Origin: Pigmentiphaga kullae
GTDB lineage: Bacteria > Pseudomonadota > Gammaproteobacteria > Burkholderiales > Burkholderiaceae_B
Assembly: GCF_004216695.1 (NCBI RefSeq)
Contig: NZ_SGXC01000001.1
Span: 124,001 to 188,000, forward strand
Direction: 5' to 3'
Length of the DNA: 64,000 bases
Both the position numbers and the translations under genes were made by a program. The notes under the pieces were generated by a model that was not told the DNA's origin, ran no database searches, and was given only the letters and a program-made list of their open reading frames with translations. Shown piece by piece: positions 1-8,086 of this stretch (positions are counted from its first letter, which is position 1; each line of letters begins with the position of its first letter).

Positions 1-120
1 GAAATCGTAGCCCGCGGTCTTCATGATGCGCGCGATGTCCACGGTGCGGGCCTGGCGCACCGCGACGCCCAGCACGGTCTGCGAGGCGGCGAGTTTCTTG
101 ACGAGGGGGTTGGGAATCAT
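1..120 (-). CDS. HpcH/HpaI-family aldolase, N-terminal fragment
   Basis: Only the first 40 codons are in the window; the gene runs off the left edge. The N-terminus begins MIPNPLVKKLAA and continues with an alternation of small and basic residues (VAVRQARTVDIARIMKTAGY), which resembles the start of HpcH/HpaI (2-keto-3-deoxy acid) aldolases, a family of metal-dependent TIM barrels that cleave or form 2-keto-acids. The ATG overlaps the stop codon of the upstream TPP enzyme as ATGA, so the two are almost certainly translationally coupled. An aldolase beside a 2-keto-acid-type TPP enzyme and a dehydrogenase fits a small keto-acid catabolic operon. The family call rests on 40 residues and remains tentative. 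Confidence 0.6.
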   Translation of the reverse strand, partial: MIPNPLVKKLAASQTVLGVAVRQARTVDIARIMKTAGYDF

Positions 121-1859
121 GATGGCGTTCTCGGGATCCAGGGTTGGGAAACATGCTGCCGCTCGGCGGCGAGCGCGCGGTCGCGGACGGCCGACAGCCG
201 GCTCTGGGCGCTGAGGTGCTCGATGTCCGTGGGCAGTTCGATCAGGCTCGGTACGCCGGCTTCCAGCGCGCGCCGCAGCGCAGGCGCGAAATCTTCATGG
301 CGCTGGACCCGTTCGGCGGACAGGCCGAATGAGCGGGCCAGCGCCACGAAGTCCGGATTGCCGATGTCGGTCGCGTAGACTCGCCCGGGAAAGCGGCGCT
401 CCTGGTGGGCGCGGATGGTGCCGTACGAGCCGTTGGCCACGACCACGATGACGATGGCGGCGTTGTAGCGAACGGCCGTCTCCAGTTCCTGCACATTCAT
501 CAGGAAGCAGCCGTCGCCCGCCAGGCACACCACCTGACGCCCCGGCTCGTGGATCTTGGCGGCGATGGCCGCGGGCAGGCCGTAGCCCATGGCGCCGTTC
601 AGCGGCGCGAGCTGGCCGCGGAAGTGCTTGTACCGGTAGTGCCGGTGCAGCCACGTCGTGTAGTTGCCGGCGCCGTTGGTCACGATGGCATCCGGCGCGA
701 GTTCCTGGTCCAGCGCCGCCACCACCTGGGCCATGTCCAACGAGCCGCCCTCGCGCGTGGGCGCGAGGAAGCGCAGATAATCGGACCTGGCCTCGCGGGT
801 CCAGTCCTGCCACGGCGCAACATCCCCAAGCGACGGCGGGCGGGCGGCCAGCGCCGCGCGCAGAAAGGCCTCCGGCGTCGCGGGTACGAGAACGTCGGCC
901 TGGTAGACGTGGCCCAGTTCGTCGACGTCGGCATGTACGTGGATCATCCGCTGCTTCGGCCGGGGTACGTCCACCAGCCGATAGCCGCCGGTCAGCGCTT
1001 CCGACAACCGCCCGCCCAGTACCAGCAACAGGTCGCTGTCGCGCACGCGGGCCGCCAGCGCCGGATTGGTCGACAGCCCCAGGTCGCCGGCATAGCTGTC
1101 GTGGCGGTTGTCCAGGTAGTCCTGGCAGCGGAATTCGGCCACGACGGGCAGTCGCAGCGCGCGCGCGAAATCGGCCAGGGCTTCCGAGGCCTGCGCGCTC
1201 CATCCACCGCCGCCGACGATCAACAGCGGCTTGCGGGCGCGCGCCAGTTCGCCGTACACGCCGGCCAGCGCGGCCGCCGTCGGTTCGATGCCTAGCCGGG
1301 ACCACGCGCGCGCCGGCGCGACGCAAGCGGGGGCGCGCGCTTCCAGCACGTCTTCGGGCAGCGCCAGCACGACCGGCCCGGGCCGGCCGCCGGCCGCGAC
1401 CTGGAAGGCGCGAGCGACGATTTCGGGCAGCCGGGCCGGGTCGTCCACCTGGGCCACCCATTTCGCCATGCCGCCGAACATGGCGCGGTAATCGACCTCC
1501 TGGAACGCGCCGCGCCCCATGTGTCCCCGCGCGACCTGTCCGACGAACAACACCAGCGGCGTCTCGTCCTCGTGCGCCGTATGCACGGCGATGCTGGCAT
1601 GCGTGGCGCCGGGTCCGCGCGTGACGAAACACACGCCCGGCTTGCCGGTCAGCTTGCCGTAGGCCTCGGCCATGTTGGCGGCCCCCGCCTCGTGGCGGCA
1701 TACGACCAGGCGCAGCCGCTCGCGCTGCGCGAACAGCGCGTCCAGGGCATCCAGATAGCTTTCGCCGGGCACGCAGAAGGCAAGGTCCACCTGCTGCCCG
1801 ATCAGGCAACGCACCAGCAGCTCGCCGCCGCTCGGCGATGCCGCCGCGGATTCGTTCAT
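117..1859 (-). CDS. Thiamine-pyrophosphate-dependent enzyme, acetolactate-synthase-like
   Basis: A 580-residue member of the acetohydroxyacid synthase/benzoylformate decarboxylase superfamily, with the usual three domains. The N-terminal PYR domain carries the catalytic glutamate (VCRHEAGAANMA, Glu57). The C-terminal PP domain carries the TPP/Mg motif AGDGCFLMN followed about 25 residues later by ANGSYGT. The start at 1859 is preferred over an upstream in-frame start at 1889 because GGAGAGG lies just upstream of 1859 and the longer form would overlap the SDR gene. It is third in a leftward operon (Bug, SDR, this enzyme, HpaI aldolase). No regulatory small subunit is nearby, so biosynthetic acetolactate synthesis is unlikely. 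A catabolic keto-acid decarboxylase, carboligase or oxalyl-CoA-decarboxylase-like role is equally possible. The substrate is unknown. Confidence 0.85.
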   Translation of the reverse strand: MNESAAASPSGGELLVRCLIGQQVDLAFCVPGESYLDALDALFAQRERLRLVVCRHEAGAANMAEAYGKLTGKPGVCFVTRGPGATHASIAVHTAHEDETPLVLFVGQVARGHMGRGAFQEVDYRAMFGGMAKWVAQVDDPARLPEIVARAFQVAAGGRPGPVVLALPEDVLEARAPACVAPARAWSRLGIEPTAAALAGVYGELARARKPLLIVGGGGWSAQASEALADFARALRLPVVAEFRCQDYLDNRHDSYAGDLGLSTNPALAARVRDSDLLLVLGGRLSEALTGGYRLVDVPRPKQRMIHVHADVDELGHVYQADVLVPATPEAFLRAALAARPPSLGDVAPWQDWTREARSDYLRFLAPTREGGSLDMAQVVAALDQELAPDAIVTNGAGNYTTWLHRHYRYKHFRGQLAPLNGAMGYGLPAAIAAKIHEPGRQVVCLAGDGCFLMNVQELETAVRYNAAIVIVVVANGSYGTIRAHQERRFPGRVYATDIGNPDFVALARSFGLSAERVQRHEDFAPALRRALEAGVPSLIELPTDIEHLSAQSRLSAVRDRALAAERQHVSQPWIPRTPS

Positions 1860-1872
1860 TGCATCCTCTCCA

Positions 1873-2649
1873 TCAGATATAGGTCCCACCGTCGATGACG
1901 TGCCTGCGCCCCGTCACATAGCCTGCCTGCGTGCCGCACAGGAACGCGCAATAGGCGCCAAGCTCCTGCGGACGGCCGGATCGCCGCACGGGTATCGACG
2001 CCACGCGGCGCGCGCGCAGTTCGTCGGCGCCGACTCCCAGGTTGGCGGCCTCCGCCGCCAGGTTGTCGCTCAGCCTTTGCGTCTCGATGCTGTGCGGTAG
2101 CAGATGGTTCACCGTCACGCCGTGCGGCGCGACCTCGCGCGCCAGCAGATCGCAGAAGGCAATGAGCGCCGCGCGCGGCGACACCGACAGCGCGAACCCG
2201 GAGCGTGGGCTCAGCACCGCGGCGGAAGAGATGTTGACGATGCGGCCGAAGCCCCGCGCGCGCATCTCGTCCACGCAGGCGCCGATCAATGCCCTGGGAC
2301 CGTGGAAGAGGCCGTTCATCGCCGATTCCCATAGCGCGCCGTCGATGCCGGTCGCGTCATGCCGTACGGGCGGCCCGCCGCCATTGATGACGAGGATGTC
2401 CGGAACGCCGGTGCGGCGCGGCAGCTCGCCGCACACCCGTGGATCCGACAGATCGGCGACGACGGTCGCCACCGCCGCCTTGGCGCCGGTGCCGGCGATG
2501 TGCCGCGCCGCGGCGTCCAGCCGGGCCTGGTCCCTTCCGACGATGGCCACCTCCACGCCCTCGCCGGCCAGCGCCTCCGCACAGGCCAGCCCGAGGCCGC
2601 TGCTGGCCGCGCATACGACGGCGCGGCGTCCTTGAAGACCGAGATCCAT
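1873..2649 (-). CDS. SDR-family oxidoreductase
   Basis: A 258-residue short-chain dehydrogenase. The Rossmann nucleotide-binding segment is unusual (AASSGLGLACAEAL in place of the usual TGxxxGxG). The NNAG-type motif reads INGGG. The catalytic Ser of the SDR set is in the ISSAA segment, but the usual Tyr-x-x-x-Lys is not evident: the region reads SVSPRAALIAF. This active-site substitution is typical of divergent SDRs that lack classical dehydrogenase activity, so oxidoreductase function should not be assumed. The C-terminus, YVTGRRHVIDGGTYI, is typical of the family. The gene lies 2 bp after the Bug receptor and 13 bp before the TPP enzyme, so it is part of the same operon. Confidence 0.75.
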   Translation of the reverse strand: MDLGLQGRRAVVCAASSGLGLACAEALAGEGVEVAIVGRDQARLDAAARHIAGTGAKAAVATVVADLSDPRVCGELPRRTGVPDILVINGGGPPVRHDATGIDGALWESAMNGLFHGPRALIGACVDEMRARGFGRIVNISSAAVLSPRSGFALSVSPRAALIAFCDLLAREVAPHGVTVNHLLPHSIETQRLSDNLAAEAANLGVGADELRARRVASIPVRRSGRPQELGAYCAFLCGTQAGYVTGRRHVIDGGTYI

Positions 2650-2651
2650 GC

Positions 2652-3617
2652 CTATTCCACCTTCAGGTTGGCATCGCGGACGATCTGCAGGTACTTGGCC
2701 TGTTCCCGCTCCACGAACGCGCGGCTCTCGTCCGGCGACGCCGGGACCGGCACCGCGCCCACGTCCAGCAGCCGCCTGCGCACCGGCTCGGCGACCAGGA
2801 TGCGGGCCGATTCGGCGGCCAGGCGCTTGACGACGGAACGCGGCGTGCCCTTGAGCACCGCGATGGTGTTCCACACGCCCACGTCGTAGTCGGCGTATCC
2901 GGATTCCGCGATGGTCGGCAGGTCCGGCAGCGCGGGCAGACGCTGGGGCGTCGACACGGCCAGGGCCCGCAGCTTGCCGGACTGGATGTACGGCAGGGTG
3001 GTCGTCACGGGATCGATCATGAAATCGAGCTGCCCGGCGATCAGGTCGGTGATCGACTGCGAGCTGCCCCGATAGGGCACGTGCACGGCCCGGAACCCGG
3101 CCCGCGAGGCGAAGATCTCGACCGCCAGATGCGGCGCCGAACCGATGCCCGACGAGCCGTAGGACAACTTGCCCGGATTCTTCTTCGCGTGGTCCACGAG
3201 TTCGGCCACCGTGCGTATCGGCGATTTCGCGTTCACGACCAGCAACTGCGGCACGGTGATCAGCATGGTCACGTAGTCCAGGTCGCCCGGCGCATAGCGC
3301 AGGTTCGGCAGCAGCGCGGGATTGATGGCCTGGGTGCCTATGGTCGCCAGCATCAGGGTGTAGCCGTCCGGCGCCGCCTGCTTGACCGCATCCATCGCCA
3401 CCGCGCCAGCCGCGCCCGTCTTGTTCTCCACCACCACCGCCTGCCCCAGCCCCTTGGCCAGCTCGCTGGCATAGATGCGCGCCACCAGGTCGGTGACACC
3501 GCCGGCCGAGAAAGGAACGATCAGGCGCAGGGCCCGGTCCGGGTAGTCCTGGGCCTGCGCGGGAGGGTTGAGCACGGCCAATACGCCAAGCATGACGAGT
3601 ACCCGGATGAAAGCCAT
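2652..3617 (-). CDS. Bug/TctC-family tripartite tricarboxylate receptor
   Basis: A 321-residue periplasmic solute-binding protein. A hydrophobic signal peptide (residues 1 to about 22) ends at PPAQAQ. The mature part opens with DYPDRALRLIVPFSAGG and contains VVVENKTGAAG and PYIQSGKLRALAVS, the hallmarks of the Bug (Bordetella uptake gene) fold. Bug proteins bind small carboxylates and pass them to TctAB-type permeases, but no such permease is in this window. The start at 3617 has AGGAGAC about five bases upstream; longer in-frame extensions run into the divergent LysR gene and are rejected. It is the first gene of the leftward operon, so it probably captures the compound that the downstream enzymes metabolise. 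Confidence 0.9.
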   Translation of the reverse strand: MAFIRVLVMLGVLAVLNPPAQAQDYPDRALRLIVPFSAGGVTDLVARIYASELAKGLGQAVVVENKTGAAGAVAMDAVKQAAPDGYTLMLATIGTQAINPALLPNLRYAPGDLDYVTMLITVPQLLVVNAKSPIRTVAELVDHAKKNPGKLSYGSSGIGSAPHLAVEIFASRAGFRAVHVPYRGSSQSITDLIAGQLDFMIDPVTTTLPYIQSGKLRALAVSTPQRLPALPDLPTIAESGYADYDVGVWNTIAVLKGTPRSVVKRLAAESARILVAEPVRRRLLDVGAVPVPASPDESRAFVEREQAKYLQIVRDANLKVE

Positions 3618-3677
3618 GGCATGTCTCCTGTGCTTTGTGTTGTGGCTCCACTCTACTGGCCCGTACCCCGTCCATGA

Positions 3678-3691
3678 ATACAAGTTCGTAT
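3678..3691. promoter_or_regulatory. Candidate LysR-type operator
   Basis: ATAC-AAGTTC-GTAT is a short dyad with 4-bp arms, in the A+T-rich intergenic space between the divergent Bug operon and the LysR gene. LysR regulators usually bind such interrupted dyads in divergent promoters. The arms are short, so the call rests mainly on position. Confidence 0.35.
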
Positions 3692-3726
3692 ACTTACTAT
3701 TCAAAATCAAATAGGAAGCATCGACC

Positions 3727-4692
3727 GTGAAATTCGGGGAACTCCAGAATGCCGACTTCACCTCGCTGCACTTCTTCGTGCTGGCCGCGCAGGCGGGATC
3801 GCTGTCGCGCGGCGCCCTGGGCGCCGGCGTCAGCCAGCCGACGTTCAGCCGCCACGTCCTGAAGCTGGAACGCGAGATGCACGCCCGCCTGTTCGAACGC
3901 GTGGGCCGGGGCGTGACGCTGACGGCGGCGGGGCGGCGCCTGTATGAGGCCGTGCTGCCGGGCTTCGAACAGCTCTTGAACGGACGCCGGCTGGCGATGG
4001 CGGAAGTCGACGACGCCGGCCTGCGCCAGGTCACCATGGGCCTGCCGCCCTCGGTCGCCAACATCCTGGGCCCCCGGCTGCTGGACACCGTGCGGACCAC
4101 GCTGCCGACGCTGCGCATGCACGTCGTCGAGGGCTTCCACCGGGCCCTGGTCGACTCCCTGCATCGGGGGCACCTCGATTTCGCGCTGCTCTACACGATG
4201 ATCCCGATCGCCGGCCTGCATGCCGACCCGCTGATGGACGAAGAACTGTGCCTGGTCATGACGCCCGCGCGCGCCCGCAACAAGAAATCCGTCAGCTTTT
4301 CGCAGCTGGGGGATTTTCCCCTGTCCCTTCCCAGCCGCCCGCACGGCCTGCGCGAGCTGCTGGAAGACCAGGCCGCGGTGCACCGGGTGCGCCTGGACGT
4401 GCGCCACGAATTCGATACCTCGCTGACGCTGACCAAGCAGATGCCGATGACGGACCTCGCCTGCACGGTGCTGCCGTTCTCCGGCGTACATGACGAGGTG
4501 GAAGGCGGCCGGCTCGCGGCGCTGCCCATCCGCAAGCCCGACCTGTCCCGCCGGCTCGTGATCGCCTACGCGAACAACCGGTCGATGACGCCCGGACTGT
4601 GGCAGTTCCTGCGGATGCTGCGGTCGCAGTGCGAAATGCTGGTGGCCGATGGCACCTGGAAAGGCGCCCGCATGGTGGTGCCGGGGCCGTGA
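3727..4692 (+). CDS. LysR-family transcriptional regulator
   Basis: A 321-residue regulator. The N-terminal winged helix-turn-helix covers about residues 10-70 (SLSRGALGAGVSQPTFSRHV, then LFERVGRGVTLTAAGRRLYE). The remainder is the periplasmic-binding-protein-like effector domain. It is transcribed divergently from the Bug-SDR-TPP-aldolase operon 109 bp away, the classic LysR arrangement, so it probably controls that operon in response to its substrate. The first helix begins unusually far in (FGELQNADFTSLHFFVLAAQ), which supports the start chosen. A dyad in the shared intergenic region could be its binding site. Confidence 0.9.
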   Translation: MKFGELQNADFTSLHFFVLAAQAGSLSRGALGAGVSQPTFSRHVLKLEREMHARLFERVGRGVTLTAAGRRLYEAVLPGFEQLLNGRRLAMAEVDDAGLRQVTMGLPPSVANILGPRLLDTVRTTLPTLRMHVVEGFHRALVDSLHRGHLDFALLYTMIPIAGLHADPLMDEELCLVMTPARARNKKSVSFSQLGDFPLSLPSRPHGLRELLEDQAAVHRVRLDVRHEFDTSLTLTKQMPMTDLACTVLPFSGVHDEVEGGRLAALPIRKPDLSRRLVIAYANNRSMTPGLWQFLRMLRSQCEMLVADGTWKGARMVVPGP

Positions 4693-4703
4693 CAGTCGAA
4701 CCA

Positions 4704-4730
4704 GGGAATACCCTTATTTCTTCATTGGAT
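4704..4730 (+). promoter_or_regulatory. Candidate ECF-type promoter for the sigma-factor operon
   Basis: GGGAATA at 4704-4710 lies 56 bp upstream of the sigma-factor start and resembles the GGAA-type -35 element of ECF sigma factors. The region about 16 bp downstream (TTGGAT) is where a -10 would be. Autoregulation of an ECF operon from such a site is common. No second copy was found for comparison, so this is only a candidate. Confidence 0.3.
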
Positions 4731-4765
4731 GGAATGAAACCCCGCTCAATGCGCTCTTCTACAAC

Positions 4766-5311
4766 ATGATCTCTTCCGCCGAGTCGCGCTACAACCAATG
4801 GGTGCGCGAACACTACCGCTTCCTGCTGCGCAGCGCCTGGGCCCTGACCGGCTCCCGGGCGATCGCCGAGGACGTGGTGCAGGACTGCTTCACCAGCGCC
4901 TGGCGCTTTCGCGACCAGTTGCGCGATCCCGCCATGGCACGCGCCTGGCTGTTCCAGATCATGCGGCGCCATGCGTACCGCAATCTCGATCCGGCCCAGG
5001 CGGCGCCCCAGGGGGACGGCCAGGTCGAGGAAGAAGCCGATCCCCGCGCGCATGCGCTGGACGAACAACTGGACGTGGTCAAGGCCCTGTCCCGCATCGC
5101 CCCCATCCACCGCGAAGTCCTGGTGCTCTATTACTTCGACGACATGCCCACCGCCTTGATGGCCGAAGCGCTGGACATCGCGCCCGGCACCGTGCTGTCG
5201 CGCCTGGCACGCGCCCGCGATGCCCTGAAGGCCGCCCTGCAGGCTCCTCCGCGCCCTGCCGCGCCGGAAACGGCGGCCAGTGTCATTCCGCTGCGAAAAC
5301 AGACTCCATGA
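4766..5311 (+). CDS. ECF-family RNA polymerase sigma factor
   Basis: A 181-residue sigma-70-family factor of the extracytoplasmic function type. Region 2 contains AIAEDVVQDCFTSAWRF (core binding and -10 recognition). Region 4 contains HREVLVLYYFDDMP and a helix-turn-helix ending in GTVLSRLARARDALKAAL (-35 recognition). The start at 4766 (MISSAESRYNQWV) is chosen because it gives a normal ECF N-terminus; the upstream in-frame extension reads through the LysR terminus. Its stop overlaps the start of the next gene as ATGA, which fits sigma/anti-sigma coupling. The downstream SorAB-like genes suggest it governs a periplasmic oxidative or sulfite stress response. Confidence 0.92.
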   Translation: MISSAESRYNQWVREHYRFLLRSAWALTGSRAIAEDVVQDCFTSAWRFRDQLRDPAMARAWLFQIMRRHAYRNLDPAQAAPQGDGQVEEEADPRAHALDEQLDVVKALSRIAPIHREVLVLYYFDDMPTALMAEALDIAPGTVLSRLARARDALKAALQAPPRPAAPETAASVIPLRKQTP

Positions 5312-5898
5312 ATTGCGACGACAGCCTCCAAGATACGGAATTCGACCTGCGCGCCCGCGCCGAACTGGCCCTGGCGTTCGAGCCGGGCGATCCGCCGCCG
5401 CACCTGCTGCGCCATACCCCCTGGCACGCGCGGCGCGGCCTGCGCGGCATGCTGGCCACCCTGCTGGTCGGCTGCTCCGCGGCGGGCGCCGTCTTCGCCA
5501 TGCGCCCGCCCGACCTGGTGCGCTCCGCCATCGAGCATGAATACTACGAGCGCACGCTGCGCGGCAGCTTCATTTCCGCCACCGACATGGCGCGCCACCT
5601 GGACCTGCCGCCGCAGCAGGCACTGCCCGGCTACATCCAGTTGATGCGACCCTGCGACATCGACCGCGAACGCGCCTACCACCTGACCACTTTTTTCGAG
5701 AAAGGCGGCATCGTCACCGTGCTGTCCTTCGAGCAGTTCCAGCGCATCCCCGACGGCGAAGGCTGGTGGGCCAACACCTACTGGAAAGTCGTGCGCTCGC
5801 ACGAAGGCCGTCCGCTGATACTCATCGCCCAGAAGAAACAGGCCCTGTCCGTGGCCTCGCGCGCGCTGGGGCGGCCCGAAGCCGCCCCCGCCTCCTGA
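5308..5898 (+). CDS. Single-pass membrane protein, probable anti-sigma factor
   Basis: A 196-residue protein with one predicted transmembrane segment (GMLATLLVGCSAAGAVFAM, about residues 46-64). About 45 residues are on the N-terminal side, presumably cytoplasmic; about 130 would be periplasmic. The topology and the ATGA overlap with the ECF sigma gene are typical of anti-sigma factors. I recognise no zinc-binding ZAS motif (H-x3-C-x2-C), so it would be a non-ZAS type. The periplasmic part has a single Cys (MRPCDIDRERAY) near a HLTTFF segment that might sense redox state. The role is inferred from position and topology, not from homology. Confidence 0.6.
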   Translation: MNCDDSLQDTEFDLRARAELALAFEPGDPPPHLLRHTPWHARRGLRGMLATLLVGCSAAGAVFAMRPPDLVRSAIEHEYYERTLRGSFISATDMARHLDLPPQQALPGYIQLMRPCDIDRERAYHLTTFFEKGGIVTVLSFEQFQRIPDGEGWWANTYWKVVRSHEGRPLILIAQKKQALSVASRALGRPEAAPAS

Positions 5899-5933
5899 TT
5901 TCCCGTTCTCATCCACAACAACAAGGAGAGACC

Positions 5934-7157
5934 ATGCACGACACCACCCCCACCTCCCTGCCCCGCCGCCGCCTGCTTACCGGCGGCGCCACGGCGGTCG
6001 CCACCGCCGGACTGGCGGGCCTGCACGGCCAGGCGCTGGCCCAGGCCGCCGCCGCGCCCGCGGCGGCCAAACCCCTGCCAGGCTACGCCGGCTGGAAGAA
6101 TGCCGACGCCGTCGTCGTGCACAGCAGCACCACGATCGAGACCAAGCGCAGCGCCTTCGGCACCAGCGTGGTCACGCCCACCAACCAGCTCTACGTGCGC
6201 AACAACCTGCCCACGCCCGCCGACACCATCGTGGCCGACCGCGACGCCTGGCAATTGCAGGTCTCGGGCGTCAAGCAGCCCCGGACCGTCAGCCTGCGCG
6301 AACTCAAGACCATGGGCCTGGAAACCGTGACCATGGTGCTGCAATGCTCGGGCAACGGCCGCGGCTTCTTCCCCAGCAAGCCCAGCGGCACCCCGTGGAC
6401 CGTCGGCGCCGCCGGCTGCGTGACCTGGAGCGGCGTGCCCGTGCGCGACGTCGTCCAGGCCCTGGGCGGCCTGATGGACGGCGTGCCCTACATGACCGGC
6501 ACCGGCGGCGAAGTGCTGCCGGCCGGCATCGACCCCAAGACCGTCATCGTCGAACGCTCCGTGCCCGTCGCTGCCATGCAGGATGCCATCCTGGCCTGGG
6601 AACTGAACGGCGAGCCCATCCCCCTGGCCCACGGCGGCCCGCTGCGCCTGATCGTGCCCGGCTACACCGGCGTCAACAACATCAAGTACATCAAGCAGCT
6701 TGCCTTCACCCCCAAGGAAAGCGACGCGCGCATCATGTCGCACGGCTATCGCATCACGCCCCCCGGCGGCAAGGGCGACCCCAGCCAACCGTCGGTGCAG
6801 GAGATGAGCGTCAAGTCCTGGATCAACAGCCCTGTCCCCGAAGACGGGGCCCAGGCGGCCGGCACCGTGCAGATCCACGGCGTGGCCTTCGGCGGCCTGC
6901 ATGGCATCAAGGGCGTGGAAGTCTCGCTGGACGGCGGCAAGACCTGGCGCGCCGCGCGCCTGGTGGGCCCCGACATGGGCAAATACGCCTGGCGCCAGTT
7001 CGTACTGCAAGCCACCCTGCCCAAGGGCAAGCACGTACTGGCCAGCCGCGCCACCGACGACCGGGGCAACGTCCAACCCGAGACGCGCGGTGAAAACCAG
7101 AGCGGCTACAACAACACCAGCTGGGCCGACCACGCCGTCACCATCACCGTCGCCTAA
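5934..7157 (+). CDS. sorA: Sulfite-oxidase-like molybdopterin oxidoreductase, Tat-exported (SorA-like)
   Basis: A 407-residue exported molybdoenzyme. The N-terminus has a Tat signal (PRRRLLTGGATAVATAG, cleavage near ALAQAAA). The central molybdopterin domain contains VLQCSGNGRGFF, whose Cys138 is the expected molybdenum ligand. It also has the conserved AHGGPLRLIVPGYTGVNNIKYI segment and a C-terminal Ig-like dimerisation domain (GVEVSLDGGKTWRAARL). AAGGAGAG precedes the start. The cytochrome c gene follows after 64 bp, as in SorAB sulfite dehydrogenases, where the cytochrome accepts electrons from sulfite oxidation in the periplasm. SoxC or another SOX-family substrate is an alternative. The ECF sigma pair upstream suggests stress-induced expression. 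Confidence 0.85.
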   Translation: MHDTTPTSLPRRRLLTGGATAVATAGLAGLHGQALAQAAAAPAAAKPLPGYAGWKNADAVVVHSSTTIETKRSAFGTSVVTPTNQLYVRNNLPTPADTIVADRDAWQLQVSGVKQPRTVSLRELKTMGLETVTMVLQCSGNGRGFFPSKPSGTPWTVGAAGCVTWSGVPVRDVVQALGGLMDGVPYMTGTGGEVLPAGIDPKTVIVERSVPVAAMQDAILAWELNGEPIPLAHGGPLRLIVPGYTGVNNIKYIKQLAFTPKESDARIMSHGYRITPPGGKGDPSQPSVQEMSVKSWINSPVPEDGAQAAGTVQIHGVAFGGLHGIKGVEVSLDGGKTWRAARLVGPDMGKYAWRQFVLQATLPKGKHVLASRATDDRGNVQPETRGENQSGYNNTSWADHAVTITVA

Positions 7158-7169
7158 GCGACGGTACGC

Positions 7170-7191
7170 CCCGGGGAGAGCACTCCCCGGG
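7170..7191 (+). terminator. Strong hairpin between sorA-like and cytochrome c genes
   Basis: CCCGGGGAG-AGCA-CTCCCCGGG forms a perfect 9-bp G+C stem with a 4-base loop, 12 bp after the sorA-like stop and 30 bp before the cytochrome start. No U-tract follows, so it may be an mRNA-stabilising or attenuating hairpin that sets unequal expression of the two subunits rather than a full terminator. Confidence 0.55.
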
Positions 7192-7221
7192 CATGTTTCC
7201 CATCAAGCCACCACTCTCGAA

Positions 7222-7551
7222 ATGAAGAACGTCCTCACCTTCTGTACGCTGGCCCTCTCGGCCCTGGCCGCCACCCCGGCGCATGCCGCCGACGACGCCG
7301 CGCAAATGGCGCGCGGCAAGAAACTGTTCACCACCGCCACCCCGGCCTGCGCCGTGTGCCACACGCTCAAGGACGCCGGCGCCGAAGGCGCCATCGGCCC
7401 CGTGCTGGACGAACTGAAACCCGACGCCCCCCGCGTCGCCCGCGCGCTGCGCGACGGCATCGGCAGCATGCCGTCGTTCAAGGCCACGATGAGCGATGCG
7501 GATATCGAGGCGCTGGCGCTGTATGTGAGCAAGGCCAGCCGGGGAAATTGA
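7222..7551 (+). CDS. sorB: Small periplasmic cytochrome c (SorB-like)
   Basis: A 109-residue class I c-type cytochrome. The signal peptide spans residues 1 to about 22, ending TPAHAA. One haem-attachment motif, CAVCH (Cys43, Cys46, His47), is present, and GSMPSFKATM supplies the likely axial methionine (Met83 or Met90). ALALYVSKA is the usual C-terminal helix. It lies downstream of the molybdoenzyme gene and is the probable electron acceptor of that enzyme, passing electrons toward cytochrome oxidase. In the SorAB family the cytochrome is an integral subunit. The start is chosen by the signal peptide; the longer in-frame extension would read through sorA. Confidence 0.9.
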   Translation: MKNVLTFCTLALSALAATPAHAADDAAQMARGKKLFTTATPACAVCHTLKDAGAEGAIGPVLDELKPDAPRVARALRDGIGSMPSFKATMSDADIEALALYVSKASRGN

Positions 7552-7597
7552 GTGGACCTGGGCAGGCAGCCCTATCCGGACGGCTCCGAGCCCGGCG

Positions 7598-8086
7598 CTA
7601 TTGGATCCTGTCGTAGCGCCGGCTGATGGTCTCGGCGACGCACGCGGGCTTGGACATACCGTCGCACTCGATACTGGACTCCCAGATCAGTTCGACGACC
7701 CTGACCTCAGGCTGACCCGCCATGGCCGGCAGCCAGCGCATATCCTTGAGCTTGATACGGGCCCGCAACATGCTGCCTTGAGGTACAGGCGCGGGAAAGC
7801 GGACCTTGTTGAGCCCATAGTTGATGCTCATCTCCGAAGGAGGAAGGGTCACCGCCTGGCTCATCAGATCCGGCAAGAGCGAAAGCGTCAGATAGCCGTG
7901 CGCAATGGTCGTGCCGAATGCCGACTCCTGGCTTGCCCGCTCCTGATCCACATGTATCCATTGATGGTCGCCCGTAGCTTGGGCGAACAGATCTATCCGC
8001 TGTTGGTCCACCCGTACCCACGGACTGATGGCAACCTCCTTTCCTATCTGTTCACGCAGTTCATCGAGCGTCCGGATTGTCCGCAT
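7598..8086 (-). CDS. MaoC-like hotdog-fold dehydratase
   Basis: A 162-residue single-hotdog protein with the hydratase-2 signature ATGDHQWIHVDQERA (catalytic Asp and His about residues 39-45) and an AHGYLTLSLLPDL segment. Such enzymes add water to or remove it from enoyl-CoA thioesters with R stereochemistry. It is the last gene of the long leftward CoA operon, and its start lies inside the crotonase gene (26-bp overlap), with AGGAGACAAGG as ribosome binding site. In steroid side-chain catabolism MaoC proteins act with DUF35 proteins and thiolase-like aldolases. Both partners occur in this operon, so hydration immediately before a retro-aldol cleavage is a reasonable inference. Confidence 0.88.
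   Translation of the reverse strand: MRTIRTLDELREQIGKEVAISPWVRVDQQRIDLFAQATGDHQWIHVDQERASQESAFGTTIAHGYLTLSLLPDLMSQAVTLPPSEMSINYGLNKVRFPAPVPQGSMLRARIKLKDMRWLPAMAGQPEVRVVELIWESSIECDGMSKPACVAETISRRYDRIQ

Noticed and set aside
405-1295. Long plus-strand open frame opposite the TPP enzyme gene
   Set aside because: It is a mirror frame in high-GC DNA: arginine/glycine-rich, without family motifs, and it overlaps a well-supported gene.
2439-3677. 412-codon plus-strand frame across the Bug gene
   Set aside because: Composition is arginine/histidine-rich with no recognisable domain; it is the shadow of the Bug and SDR genes.
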